From SZUA-287 sp036397975 (lineage in GTDB: Bacteria > Bacteroidota > Ignavibacteria > UBA10030 > UBA6906): 45,614 nt of DNA. The notes beneath the pieces were generated by a model. It worked only from the letters and a program-made list of their open reading frames with translations. It did not search any database and was not told where the DNA came from. Positions within the stretch are counted from its first letter, which is position 1; each line of letters opens with the position of its first letter. This document shows, one piece after another, positions 8,675-17,001 of the stretch. A program made the position numbers and the translations under genes. The DNA lies in assembly GCA_036397975.1 (NCBI GenBank), contig DASWHW010000118.1:1-45614 (forward strand), written 5' to 3'.

Positions 8675-9994
8675 ATGCTGAAACATACAGTTCATATCCT
8701 GATGTCGATCTCTATTGTTGTCTCCGCTTTCGCTCAGGACAGCCTAGGTAACCGTGTAGATTTGGGCTCCGATACTCAAGTTGGCAATGTCCTCAAGCTC
8801 GACGAACTCATTGCAGAAGCCCTTCAAAACAACCCCCAGCTCCGCGCAGCCCGGCACCAAACGAGCGCCGCGCAAACACGGGTCGACCAGGTAATCTCGT
8901 GGGACGCCCCGCAACTCGGCGTCGAGTTTTATCAGACACCCATCCAGTCGTTTCCCAATCCGATTAAGAATGGGATGGAGACGGACTACTTTCTTCAGCA
9001 GATGTTCCCATTTCCTGGAAAGCTTTCCAATATGGGCAAAGCTGCGGAGTACAACGCGAGCATGCTGGACCAGGGATACAAAGCGCTGGAGCGCAAGCTC
9101 ATCCGTGAGTTGAAGTCTGCCTATTACGAGCTTTACCTCGTTCAACGCAAGATCGAAATCAACGCCGAGAACCAGGACTTGATGCGGCGGTTCGTCGACA
9201 TTGCGTCGAAGCAATACGAGGTCGGCATGGGCAAACAGCCAGATATTCTACGGGCGCAGACAGAGCTCTCCACGCTCATCACCGAAGGGCTTAATCTTCA
9301 AAAAGAGAAAAGGGTTGTCGAGTCAATGATCAACACGATTCTGAGTCGACCGGCGAATGCGCCGCTCGGCTATGTGCCGGAGATCGAAGCGAATATCCCG
9401 CCGTGGACTTTCGAACAGCTTAGACCTCTTGCCCTCGAGAGCCGCCCAGAAGTGCGTGCGATGAGCCTCGGCATCGAAATGAACAAAGCGGAACTCTCAG
9501 CCTCCAAGCGAGAATATTTCCCGGACTTGATGGTACGTGTCATGTACAAAGACATGGCTATGACCAAAAATGATTATTGGTCAACGATGCTTGGCATCAG
9601 CATTCCCATTGCACCCTGGACAAGTAGTAAGGTGGTTTCGAAAGTAGATGAGAATGAACTGAACGTGAAGAAGGCCGAAGAAGAGTACAGCAACATGAAG
9701 AACATGACGCTGTTCGAGGTGCAAGATGCCTTAGTGAAAGTGCAAACCAACAAGAACATTGTGCTGCTCTACAAGAACACAACGATTCCCCAGGCCGAGC
9801 AGACACTCCAATCCACGATTGCGGCATACCAAACGGGCAAGACGGAGTTTCTGATGCTCATCGACGCCTATCGCATGCTGTTGATGACAAGGCTGGATTA
9901 CTACATGGCGGTGATGAACTACATGGCGAGCCAGGCACAACTTGAGCAAGCGGTCGGATTGGAAATTGCTGAGATTACACGAATAGTTCAATAA
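8675..9994 (+). CDS. cusC: TolC-family outer-membrane efflux protein (CusC-like)
   Basis: This 439-residue outer-membrane factor forms the exit duct of a tripartite efflux pump. A signal peptide (residues 1-20, ending FAQ) precedes two outer-membrane-efflux repeats. The first begins LDELIAEALQNNPQLRAAR with a long coiled-coil helix (RELKSAYYELYLVQRKIEINAENQ). The second begins RPLALESRPEVRAMSLGIEMNKAEL with the strand-rich segment YWSTMLGISIPI. No lipobox is present, unlike E. coli CusC. ATG 8675 follows AAAGGAGTG. The next gene encodes the adaptor and the one after that the RND pump, so the metal-efflux role rests on context. The stop is followed 3 bases later by a palindromic element. Confidence 0.88.
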   Translation: MLKHTVHILMSISIVVSAFAQDSLGNRVDLGSDTQVGNVLKLDELIAEALQNNPQLRAARHQTSAAQTRVDQVISWDAPQLGVEFYQTPIQSFPNPIKNGMETDYFLQQMFPFPGKLSNMGKAAEYNASMLDQGYKALERKLIRELKSAYYELYLVQRKIEINAENQDLMRRFVDIASKQYEVGMGKQPDILRAQTELSTLITEGLNLQKEKRVVESMINTILSRPANAPLGYVPEIEANIPPWTFEQLRPLALESRPEVRAMSLGIEMNKAELSASKREYFPDLMVRVMYKDMAMTKNDYWSTMLGISIPIAPWTSSKVVSKVDENELNVKKAEEEYSNMKNMTLFEVQDALVKVQTNKNIVLLYKNTTIPQAEQTLQSTIAAYQTGKTEFLMLIDAYRMLLMTRLDYYMAVMNYMASQAQLEQAVGLEIAEITRIVQ

Positions 9995-9996
9995 CA

Positions 9997-10016
9997 GGTC
10001 TACGACCTCATAGAGG
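9997..10016 (+). repeat. Palindromic element copy 2, cusC-cusB gap
   Basis: GGTCTACGACCTCATAGAGG differs from the exact copies only at base 14 (G to A), again inside the 3-base loop of the second mini-hairpin. It lies 3 bases after the cusC stop and 11 bases before the cusB ATG, next to the AAGGAG ribosome site (10020-10025). It could affect cusB translation or message stability. Confidence 0.85.
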
Positions 10017-10027
10017 AGCAAGGAGTC

Positions 10028-11767
10028 ATGAAGAAAACCATTGTCACAGTAATTCTCAGCATCGTCATGGGTTTGGGCGCAGGCTGGTTCATCTTCCGGC
10101 CGACAAGCAACGGAGGCAACAGGGAAGAGCGTAAGATTCTCTTTTATCGTGATCCGATGAATCCACAAAACACATCCCCGACACCCAAGAAAGCTCCGGA
10201 CGGTATGGACTTCGTTCCTGTCTACGCAGAAGAATCGGGCGGAGCTGGTGAAAAGAAAATCGCGTACTACAAAGATCCGATGCACCCATGGTTTACCTCC
10301 GATAAGCCAGGCAAGGCGCCGGATTGCGGGATGGATCTGGTGCCTGTCTATGAAGGCGAAAGCAACGCCAAGGGCATCAAGATTGATCCGGTGACGGTGC
10401 AGAACATCGGCGTGAAGGTCGAGGATGTCAAAGTCCGAAAGCTCAATAAAATTATCCGCGCTGTTGGCAAAGTGCAGACCGACGAAACAAAAGTCTATTC
10501 CGTCAACACAAAAATTATGGGATGGGTGGACAAGTTGTACGTGGACTACACAGGAAAAATCGTCCGCAAAGACGAGCCGCTTCTCGAACTGTATAGTCCG
10601 GAACTCGTGAGCACACAGGAAGAGTACCTGCAGGCAATCCGCTATCAGAAGAAGCTTGGGGAGAGCAGTATTGCCGAAGCACGGCAGGGTGCCGATGACC
10701 TGGTCGAAAGTGCAAAGCGACGTCTACTCTATTGGGATATCCCTGCATCAGAGATTCGAGCGCTTGAGCGAAGAGATACCCCGAAGAAAACAATGATGTT
10801 CTACTCCCCTGTCAACGGTTACGTGATGGATAAGATGGTCTTCAAAGGGCAGAGCGTTATGGCTGGCATGGAGCTGTACAAGATCGCGGATTTATCAACC
10901 GTGTGGATCATTGCTGACATATACCAATACGAGCTGCCGTGGGTGAAGGTTGGGCAAAAGGCTGATATCGAGCTTTCCTATATGCCCGGAAAGAAGTTCC
11001 GGGGAACGATCACGTATGTCTATCCGATGCTGAGCATGGAGACAAGAACTGCGAAAGTGCGCGTTGAAGTGCGCAATACTCCCGCTCTCGAATTCAAGCC
11101 CGAGATGTTCGCTACAGTACAGATCGCATCACCGGTTGCACTGAACGCCGTTGCCGTTCCAGAGCAGGCGATCATACATTCGGGTGAGCGCAACATCGCC
11201 GTCATTGCCTTGGGTGGCGGGTACTTCGACCCTCGTGAAGTGAAACTCGGTGTAACAGCGGAGGGATATGTTCAGATTCTTGATGGAGTCAAAGAAGGCG
11301 AAAAGATTGTTGTCTCATCTCAATTCCTGATTGACTCGGAGAGCAACCTCAAGGCTGCCATAAGCCAGATGACAGGTCATGCCGGGATGCCTGCCCGCCT
11401 TGATGGAGCTACCGAGGCAGGCGGGGATATGTCGAAGCCCATGGAGGAAGAGAAGCCCTCCTCTGACGAACACAAAGGTCATGATATGAAGAATATACCC
11501 GATCAAGGACATGACATGAAGGACATTCCTGAGGAAAAGAAGCGGGATGAGGCCGGCAGCCATGACATGAAAAACATGTCGAAGAAGAAAAGTGGAAAGG
11601 CAGAACAGCAAAAGGTTGTGGACCCGGTGTGCGGGATGGAGATTGAGCCGAATGAAGAAGTGTCCTTCACCTACAACAGTGTGAAGTACTATTTCTGCAG
11701 CGTTGAGGACATGGAAAAGTTCAAGAAGAATCCTGAAAAGTACGAGAGCCCTGAACAGCAACACTGA
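10028..11767 (+). CDS. cusB: Periplasmic adaptor of metal efflux RND pump, with HMBD and YHS domains
   Basis: This 579-residue membrane-fusion protein links the RND pump to the TolC-type duct. An N-terminal anchor (residues 4-23) is followed by two heavy-metal-binding modules, 38-66 (FYRDPMNP...APDGMDFVPVY) and 78-109 (YYKDPMHP...APDCGMDLVPVY). The first lacks the Cys present in the second. The adaptor core has beta-barrel, lipoyl and hairpin segments (KIMGWVDKLYVDYTGKIVRK, VNGYVMDKMVFKGQSV). A linker with repeated HDMKN/HDMKD units leads to a C-terminal YHS domain (530-579; DPVCGMEIEP...YYFCSVEDM). This mixture fits copper/silver handling. ATG 10028 follows AAGGAG. Confidence 0.93.
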   Translation: MKKTIVTVILSIVMGLGAGWFIFRPTSNGGNREERKILFYRDPMNPQNTSPTPKKAPDGMDFVPVYAEESGGAGEKKIAYYKDPMHPWFTSDKPGKAPDCGMDLVPVYEGESNAKGIKIDPVTVQNIGVKVEDVKVRKLNKIIRAVGKVQTDETKVYSVNTKIMGWVDKLYVDYTGKIVRKDEPLLELYSPELVSTQEEYLQAIRYQKKLGESSIAEARQGADDLVESAKRRLLYWDIPASEIRALERRDTPKKTMMFYSPVNGYVMDKMVFKGQSVMAGMELYKIADLSTVWIIADIYQYELPWVKVGQKADIELSYMPGKKFRGTITYVYPMLSMETRTAKVRVEVRNTPALEFKPEMFATVQIASPVALNAVAVPEQAIIHSGERNIAVIALGGGYFDPREVKLGVTAEGYVQILDGVKEGEKIVVSSQFLIDSESNLKAAISQMTGHAGMPARLDGATEAGGDMSKPMEEEKPSSDEHKGHDMKNIPDQGHDMKDIPEEKKRDEAGSHDMKNMSKKKSGKAEQQKVVDPVCGMEIEPNEEVSFTYNSVKYYFCSVEDMEKFKKNPEKYESPEQQH

Positions 11768-11777
11768 ACGAATGTAA

Positions 11778-11822
11778 GACGGGATGGTAGTCCGTCCTCG
11801 CGGTCGGGGCGTCGATCCGACC
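11778..11822 (+). other. Two tandem GC-rich hairpins in the cusB-cusA gap
   Basis: GACGG/CCGTC (11778-11796) and GGTCGG/CCGACC (11802-11822, 9-base loop) lie side by side in the 82-base gap. This stretch is more GC-rich than its surroundings. A transcript structure that adjusts the CusB:CusA ratio, or a copy of a second dispersed repeat, are both possible. No U-tract follows. Confidence 0.5.
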
Positions 11823-11849
11823 TGTGAATCCAAAGGAAAAGGTTAGAAC

Positions 11850-14800
11850 ATGCTACAGAAAATTATAGAGTGGTCAGTCAACAACAAGTTCATGGTGATC
11901 CTCGCCGTGCTCTTTCTCATCGGTTGGGGTGTGTATTCGATGTTGAGTATCCCGATAGACGCCATCCCGGACTTGAGCGACGTGCAAGTTATCATCTACA
12001 CAGAATATCCAGGACAGTCGCCTCGCATTGTAGAAGACCAAGTAACGTACCCCCTTACAACAGCAATGGTGGCTGTATCGGGCTCCAAAGTCGTCCGTGG
12101 GTATTCGTTCTTCGGGTATTCACTGGTCTATGTCATCTTTGAAGATGGCACTGACCTGTATTGGGCGCGCAGCCGAGTGCTCGAATATCTCAACTACGCG
12201 CAAAAGCGTTTGCCACCAAATGTTGTTCCGGCACTCGGTCCGGATGCGACCGGCGTTGGATGGGTGTTCGAATACACACTCACCTCTGACAAGCGATCAC
12301 TTCAGGAACTGCGCTCTATTCAGGATTGGTACCTGAAGTTTGAGTTGACTGCGGTTGAAGGCGTTGCCGAAGTTGCAAGCCTCGGAGGTTTTGTCAAGCA
12401 GTATCAGGTAACAGTCGATCCAACAAAACTTCTCGCCTACAACATCCCCCTCAACATGGTAGAGATGGCAATCAAGAACTCCAACAACGACGTTGGCGGC
12501 GAGGTCGTCGAGATGGGCGAGATGGAGTTCATGGTACGGGGGCTTGGCTACATCACATCGGTAGAGGATCTCAAAGACATTCCGCTGATGGTCGATAAGA
12601 AAAGCGGTACTCCCGTCTATGTCAGAGATATAGCCGACGTGAACATCGGGCCGCTGATGAGGCGAGGCCTGGCTGAAAGCAACGGGGAAGGTGAAGTGGT
12701 TGGTGGAATTATCGTGATGCGTTACGGACAGAACGCGTTACAGGTCATTGAAGGCGTCAAGAAGAAGCTGGTGGTCCTGAAGCAAGGTCTGCCGGAAGAT
12801 GTGAAAATCCAAATGGCGTATGACCGATCCGGACTGATTGAACGGGCAATCGACACGCTCAAGGAAAAGCTGACGGAAGAAATCATCATCGTTGCCATCG
12901 TGTGCTTTCTGTTCTTGCTCCACGCGCGCAGTGCGTTTGTCGCAATCTTTACTCTTCCCACAGCGATTCTCATCTCGTTCATTGTCATGAAGGCGCAGGG
13001 AATCAATGCAAACATCATGTCCCTAAGTGGTATCGCCATTGCCATTGGTGCAATGGTGGACGCTGCCATCATTATGATCGAGAACGCCCATAAGCATATT
13101 GAACACGAATCCCTCAAACCTCCTGAACAACGACGAGACCACTGGCAGGTCATCCTCGACGCTTCGAAAGAGGTCGGCCCGGCGTTGTTCTATTCGCTGC
13201 TCGTCATTACGGTGTCGTTCATCCCGGTGTTCACGCTTGAGGGACAAGAGGGACGATTGTTCAAGCCGCTCGCATTCACCAAAACATATTCGATGGCAGC
13301 AGCGGCAATTCTCTCGATAACAATCGTTCCGATTTTGATGGGCTACTGGATTCGCGGGAAAATTCTCCCCGAAGAACGAAATCCCATCAACCGCTTCCTC
13401 ATCCGCATCTATACGCCTGTAGTCAACTTCGTATTGAAGCACAACAAGTGGGTGCTTATCACAGCGTTAGCACTTCTTGTGGTCACCATCTTCCCATTCA
13501 AAAAGATCGGCTCTGAATTCATGCCGCCGTTGTACGAAGGTGATTTGCTCTACATGCCTACCACGCTACCCGGCATGTCAATAACGAAAGCCCGCGAGCT
13601 GCTGCAGCAAACCGACAAAATTATACGGCAATTTCCCGAAGTACATCATGTCCTCGGCAAAATCGGACGAGCTGAAACCGCAACCGACCCTGCAGGGCTC
13701 GACATGATCGAAACAACAATTATGCTCAAGCCGGAAAGTGAATGGCGTCAGGGCATGACAGTCGAAAAGCTGATCGATGAGATGGACCGAGCCATTCAAT
13801 TTCCCGGACTCACCAATGCATGGACAATGCCGATCAAAACACGGACCGATATGTTGAGCACGGGAATAAAAACACCCGTGGGAATCAAGATCTCCGGGCA
13901 GGACCTTCAAACGTTGGAGAAAATCGGGAAGGAAGTCGAAGCGGTGATGAGAACTGTGCCCGGTACGTTGAGCGCGTTTGCCGAACGGGCGGTTGGTGGG
14001 AATTATCTCGACTTCGACATCGATCGAAAGGAGGCCGCCCGCTACGGCCTGACGGTAGGTGCTGTGCAGAGCGTGATTCAAACGGCGATGGGTGGAATGG
14101 CAATAACGAACACCGTCGAGGGTCTGGAGCGCTACACGGTAAACCTTCGCTACAGTCGTGAGCTGCGGGATAATCTTGAGGCCTTGAAGCGCGTGCTCGT
14201 GCCAACTCCTACCGGGGAACACATCCCCATGAACCAGCTTGCCACGATCACTCCACGCAAAGGCCCAATGGTCATCCGCAGCGAGGACACGCGCCCCAAC
14301 GCCTGGGTGTACGTAGACATCACCGGCATTGACGTCGGCACGTATGTGCAAAATGCCAAGAAAACGGTGGCCGAACAAATCAAACTGCCTGCAGGCTACA
14401 ACATCATCTGGAGCGGACAGTACGAGTACATGCAGCGAGCTGAGAAACGGCTCATGTACGTTATCCCGATGACGCTGTTCATCATCTTTATCATCATCTA
14501 TCTCAACACTCGCTCGGTTACGAAAGTGGCGATCGTGTTCCTTGCTGTTCCGTTCTCCCTTGTGGGGGCGTTCTGGTTCCTCTACTTCCTCGGCTATAAT
14601 CTCAGTATCGCTGTATGGGTCGGCATCATTGCACTCGCCGGGCTCGATGCGGAAACCGGCGTGGTCATGCTTCTTTACCTGGACCACGCGTACGACGACT
14701 GGAAGAGGAAAGGAATGATGCGAGGGCTGCAGGATTTGAAACATGCAATCCATCATGGTGCCGTTCAGAGGGTTCGCCCCAAAATCATGACCGCATCGGT

Positions 14801-15002
14801 CATCATCGCAGGCCTCGTCCCCATCATGTGGAGCCACGGCACAGGGGCTGACGTTATGAAACGTATTGCCGCCCCCATGGTGGGGGGCGTGGTGACCTCA
14901 GTAATGCTTGAGTTGGCCGTGTACCCGGTAATCTATTTCCTCTGGAAGAGCTGGACGTTGAGGAAAGAGGCACGAGTTTCCGGTGTAGTGTTGGCGGACT
15001 AG
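11850..15002 (+). CDS. cusA: Heavy-metal efflux RND pump, CusA-like (Cu/Ag type)
   Basis: This 1050-residue inner-membrane proton-driven transporter exports metal through the CusBC-like partners. It has the RND layout: TM1 (about 15-32), porter domain, TM2-6 (about 340-500), TM7, second porter domain and TM8-12. Family landmarks include YPGQSPRIVEDQVTYPL, KVVRGYSFFGYSLVYVIFEDG, GIAIAIGAMVDAAIIMIENAHK, SEFMPPLYEGDLLYMPTTLP, MLSTGIKTPVGIKISG and ALAGLDAETGVVMLLYLDHA. The Met-bearing TDMLSTGIKTP and the AETGVVML segment match the monovalent Cu/Ag branch better than the Zn/Co/Cd branch. The ATG follows AAAGGAAAAGG-type purines. The gene is third in the operon with cusC and cusB. Confidence 0.94.
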   Translation: MLQKIIEWSVNNKFMVILAVLFLIGWGVYSMLSIPIDAIPDLSDVQVIIYTEYPGQSPRIVEDQVTYPLTTAMVAVSGSKVVRGYSFFGYSLVYVIFEDGTDLYWARSRVLEYLNYAQKRLPPNVVPALGPDATGVGWVFEYTLTSDKRSLQELRSIQDWYLKFELTAVEGVAEVASLGGFVKQYQVTVDPTKLLAYNIPLNMVEMAIKNSNNDVGGEVVEMGEMEFMVRGLGYITSVEDLKDIPLMVDKKSGTPVYVRDIADVNIGPLMRRGLAESNGEGEVVGGIIVMRYGQNALQVIEGVKKKLVVLKQGLPEDVKIQMAYDRSGLIERAIDTLKEKLTEEIIIVAIVCFLFLLHARSAFVAIFTLPTAILISFIVMKAQGINANIMSLSGIAIAIGAMVDAAIIMIENAHKHIEHESLKPPEQRRDHWQVILDASKEVGPALFYSLLVITVSFIPVFTLEGQEGRLFKPLAFTKTYSMAAAAILSITIVPILMGYWIRGKILPEERNPINRFLIRIYTPVVNFVLKHNKWVLITALALLVVTIFPFKKIGSEFMPPLYEGDLLYMPTTLPGMSITKARELLQQTDKIIRQFPEVHHVLGKIGRAETATDPAGLDMIETTIMLKPESEWRQGMTVEKLIDEMDRAIQFPGLTNAWTMPIKTRTDMLSTGIKTPVGIKISGQDLQTLEKIGKEVEAVMRTVPGTLSAFAERAVGGNYLDFDIDRKEAARYGLTVGAVQSVIQTAMGGMAITNTVEGLERYTVNLRYSRELRDNLEALKRVLVPTPTGEHIPMNQLATITPRKGPMVIRSEDTRPNAWVYVDITGIDVGTYVQNAKKTVAEQIKLPAGYNIIWSGQYEYMQRAEKRLMYVIPMTLFIIFIIIYLNTRSVTKVAIVFLAVPFSLVGAFWFLYFLGYNLSIAVWVGIIALAGLDAETGVVMLLYLDHAYDDWKRKGMMRGLQDLKHAIHHGAVQRVRPKIMTASVIIAGLVPIMWSHGTGADVMKRIAAPMVGGVVTSVMLELAVYPVIYFLWKSWTLRKEARVSGVVLAD

Positions 15003-15018
15003 GAAAGGCGCGATTGTC

Positions 15019-15511
15019 ATGCTGGAACATGAAACAGGGTTCATCTTTTGGGAGTTGTTCACGTTCGCTCTCCTTGTCCTGCTGCTAAGGAAGTTGGCGT
15101 GGCCGCCCCTGATGGTTGCACTCGCCAAGCGAGAAAGAGAAATCAGCTCATCGCTGGAGAAAGCTCTCGCGAACTTGGGAAAGGCCGAAGAAACACTTCG
15201 CCTCGAAAGAGCCACCGTGGCCGACCGGAGATCGGATTATCGATGCAATACTGAGAAGTGCGGAGCAGACATCCGAAGAGTTGAAGCAGACTCTTCGAGC
15301 ACTCGCGGAGAAGCAGGCGGAAGTAGCTATTGAAGAGGCTGGGAAGGAAATCAAGCGACTTGAACGACAAGCTATCAACGATCTCCGCTCCGAGGTGTCG
15401 GCGATGGTCGTGGATGTGGCCGGGAAACTTATCGACAGTGAGTTGACCAACAGACATCAGAGCATGCTCATTGACTCGGCTATCATGTCGTTAGCATCTG
15501 TAGAGGCATAG
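15019..15511 (+). pseudogene. F-type ATP synthase b-subunit-like gene, frameshifted
   Basis: From ATG 15019 (AGGAAAGG upstream) the frame reads an F0 b-subunit N terminus: FIFWELFTFALLVLLLRKLAWPPLM, then a long charged helix (KREREISSSLEKALANLGKAEETLRLER). Around 15225-15245 the helix continues only in the next frame (DRIIDAILRSAEQTSEELKQ, then EVAIEEAGKEIKRLERQA, DLRSEVSAMVVDVAGKLIDSEL) to a stop at 15511. One extra base explains this. Joined, the product would be about 163 residues, the normal length for subunit b. No other ATP synthase gene is nearby. It is either a true pseudogene, a programmed shift or a sequencing error. The uninterrupted heptad pattern on both sides suggests recent or artefactual damage. 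Confidence 0.8.
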
Positions 15512-15537
15512 CAAGCAACAAGAGAACGGAGATACCA

Positions 15538-15882
15538 ATGAAAGAGATCAAAGCATACGTCAGACGATCGCATATTCAGGATGTGGTTGATGCACTTGAG
15601 AACGCCGGATTCAACTGCATATCCGTCATGGATGTGCCGGGACTGGGTTTGTTGTCGGACCCGGAGAAGTTCAAGTACTCCACCGAATTTGTCAAGCCCT
15701 ACTCGACCGTGGTTAAGATCGAACTGGCGTGCAAGAACGAGGATGTCGATCGGGCCGTCGAGATTATCAAGACAACCGCTCGAACACAGCACGCTGGAGA
15801 TGGCATCATCCTCGTCTCACCGGTGGACCGTGCTGTGAAGATACGCACGGGTGAAGAGGGGAAACACATACTTCAAGCATAA
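15538..15882 (+). CDS. PII-like signalling protein of metal-efflux type (PII-NG-like)
   Basis: This 114-residue protein has the PII fold pattern. It starts MKEIKAYVRRSHIQDVVDALENAG and ends HAGDGIILVSPVDRAVKIRTGEEG, matching the PII C-terminal signature region. The T-loop part (LLSDPEKFKYSTEF) lacks the YRG motif of GlnB/GlnK, so uridylylation is not expected. A branch of PII proteins called PII-NG is known to be encoded beside CusA/CzcA pumps, which fits this position 26 bases after the b-subunit remnant. It probably senses a small molecule or metal and acts on the pump or its regulation. ATG 15538 has GGAG upstream. The target is inferred from context only. Confidence 0.8.
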   Translation: MKEIKAYVRRSHIQDVVDALENAGFNCISVMDVPGLGLLSDPEKFKYSTEFVKPYSTVVKIELACKNEDVDRAVEIIKTTARTQHAGDGIILVSPVDRAVKIRTGEEGKHILQA

Positions 15883-15914
15883 ACACACATACCTACCATA
15901 AGGAGAAACACCCA

Positions 15915-16700
15915 ATGAAATCCACACTCGTTCTCGTCACCGGTCTTGCACTGCTTTCGCTCTCTTCTGCAATCGCGCAACATCAACATGGACAGGACAC
16001 GCAGATGCAAGACTCTCGGCGAAGCACGAAAGAAATATATTCCTGTCCCATGCACCCCGAAGTGGTCTCTGATCAACCGGGTAAATGTCCTAAGTGTGGA
16101 ATGAAATTGGAGAAACAGGCTAACCAAGGTCTACGACCTCGTAGAGGTGAATCATCTCCTTCGAGCATGATGGGCAAACCAACCTTTGAACAAACGGTCG
16201 ATGGAATCAATCTCCAAGTCTGGCTCATCACGCAGGAAGAACACAAGAAGATGATGAAAGAGCACATGAGCAGTCTTGGGGAAAAAGGTGAAATGAAAAG
16301 CATGGACCATGGAATGATGCATGGCAAAGGCATGATGGGCATGATGCATGGAAAGAAAGAAGAGAACACGAACGAAAAAGACCATCACATGATGGATGAA
16401 GGAATGAAGCATGACGGCAAAGAGATGAGCAAGGAAACAATGGAAGCGATGATGGCAGGGACACATCACGTCATGGTCATGGCGACGGACGAAGTCGCCC
16501 AACAGGAGATTGCAAATGCAAAGGTTGCGATCACCGTAACGACGCCGTCGAACAAGAGCTCCACCGTTGATTTGGTCGGAATGATGGATCGTTTCGGAGG
16601 AGGCGTCTCTCTGGAAGAAAAGGGGACATATCAATTGGACGCGACTGTGACAGTTGGTAAAAAGACATACACATGGCAATTATCATACGAAGTTAAGTGA
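15915..16700 (+). CDS. Periplasmic Met/His-rich heavy-metal-binding protein (HMBD)
   Basis: This 261-residue exported protein has signal peptide MKSTLVLVTGLALLSLSSAIAQ followed by HQHGQD. A heavy-metal-binding module lies at about 42-68 (YSCPMHPEVVSDQPGKCPKC, with the Cys-Pro-Met-His and Cys-x-x-Cys-Gly-Met ligands). Residues 72-78 are GLRPRRG, encoded exactly by the palindromic element. A central segment (about 120-175) is built from HGMMHGKGMMGMMHGKKE and DHHMMDEGMKHDGKEM repeats, suited to Cu(I)/Ag(I). The C-terminal part (about 180-261) is predicted beta-sandwich ending TYTWQLSYEVK. It follows the PII-like gene by 32 bases with AAGGAG before the ATG. Its likely role is periplasmic metal buffering or delivery to the pump. 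Confidence 0.82.
   Translation: MKSTLVLVTGLALLSLSSAIAQHQHGQDTQMQDSRRSTKEIYSCPMHPEVVSDQPGKCPKCGMKLEKQANQGLRPRRGESSPSSMMGKPTFEQTVDGINLQVWLITQEEHKKMMKEHMSSLGEKGEMKSMDHGMMHGKGMMGMMHGKKEENTNEKDHHMMDEGMKHDGKEMSKETMEAMMAGTHHVMVMATDEVAQQEIANAKVAITVTTPSNKSSTVDLVGMMDRFGGGVSLEEKGTYQLDATVTVGKKTYTWQLSYEVK
16128..16147 (+). repeat. Palindromic element copy 3 (exact), inside HMBD protein gene
   Basis: GGTCTACGACCTCGTAGAGG begins exactly on codon 72 and reads GGT CTA CGA CCT CGT AGA GG, giving GLRPRRG with the next base. Each half is a mini-palindrome (GGTC-TAC-GACC and CCTC-GTA-GAGG) sharing the central CC. Confidence 0.9.
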
Positions 16701-16729
16701 AGCAAGGCAGAAATCGAACGGAGGCAGCT

Positions 16730-16942
16730 ATGACCAGAGACGTCGTATGTGGAATGCAGATTGGACCGGCAACGGCGGCAGGTAAAAGTATCTACAGAGG
16801 TCAGACATTCTTCTTCTGTGCGCCGGGATGCAAGAAGGCATTCGATAAGGGCCCCGAACCATTCGTCAGGAAGAATGAAAGCATGAAGCAACACCGCACT
16901 ACGGCTCAGCCCCGGGAATCAGGCTCTCGCCGGCACCCCTGA
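16730..16942 (+). CDS. Single YHS-domain protein
   Basis: This 70-residue protein starts at ATG 16730, 5 bases after GGAGGC; an in-frame ATG at 16697 lacks a site and adds unrelated residues. MTRDVVCGMQIGPATAAGKSIYRGQTFFFCAPGCKKAFDKGP is a YHS domain, with one Cys in CGM and two in FFCAPGCKK. YHS domains bind Cu/Ag and occur in CopA-type ATPases and oxygenases. There is no signal peptide, so it is probably cytoplasmic. The tail after residue 52 is basic and looks disordered. It sits between two exported metal-binding proteins. Confidence 0.8.
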   Translation: MTRDVVCGMQIGPATAAGKSIYRGQTFFFCAPGCKKAFDKGPEPFVRKNESMKQHRTTAQPRESGSRRHP

Positions 16943-17001
16943 AGAGCATGGGTCCGTATAGCGGAACAATCATCAAGAATACATCACTAAGGAGAAGCAC
17001 C

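Noticed and set aside
8490..8681. 63-codon frame before cusC
   Set aside because: It overlaps the cusC start, has no site of its own, and looks random and Cys/Arg-rich.
13578..14837. Long open frame on the minus strand opposite cusA
   Set aside because: It is His/Asp-rich low-quality sequence antisense to a strongly conserved pump gene; a codon-bias shadow.
16261..16440. Apparent DNA repeat in the Met/His-rich protein gene (ATGATG/CATGG units)
   Set aside because: The repetition follows from codons for repeated Met, His and Gly; it is a protein-level repeat, not a separate DNA element.
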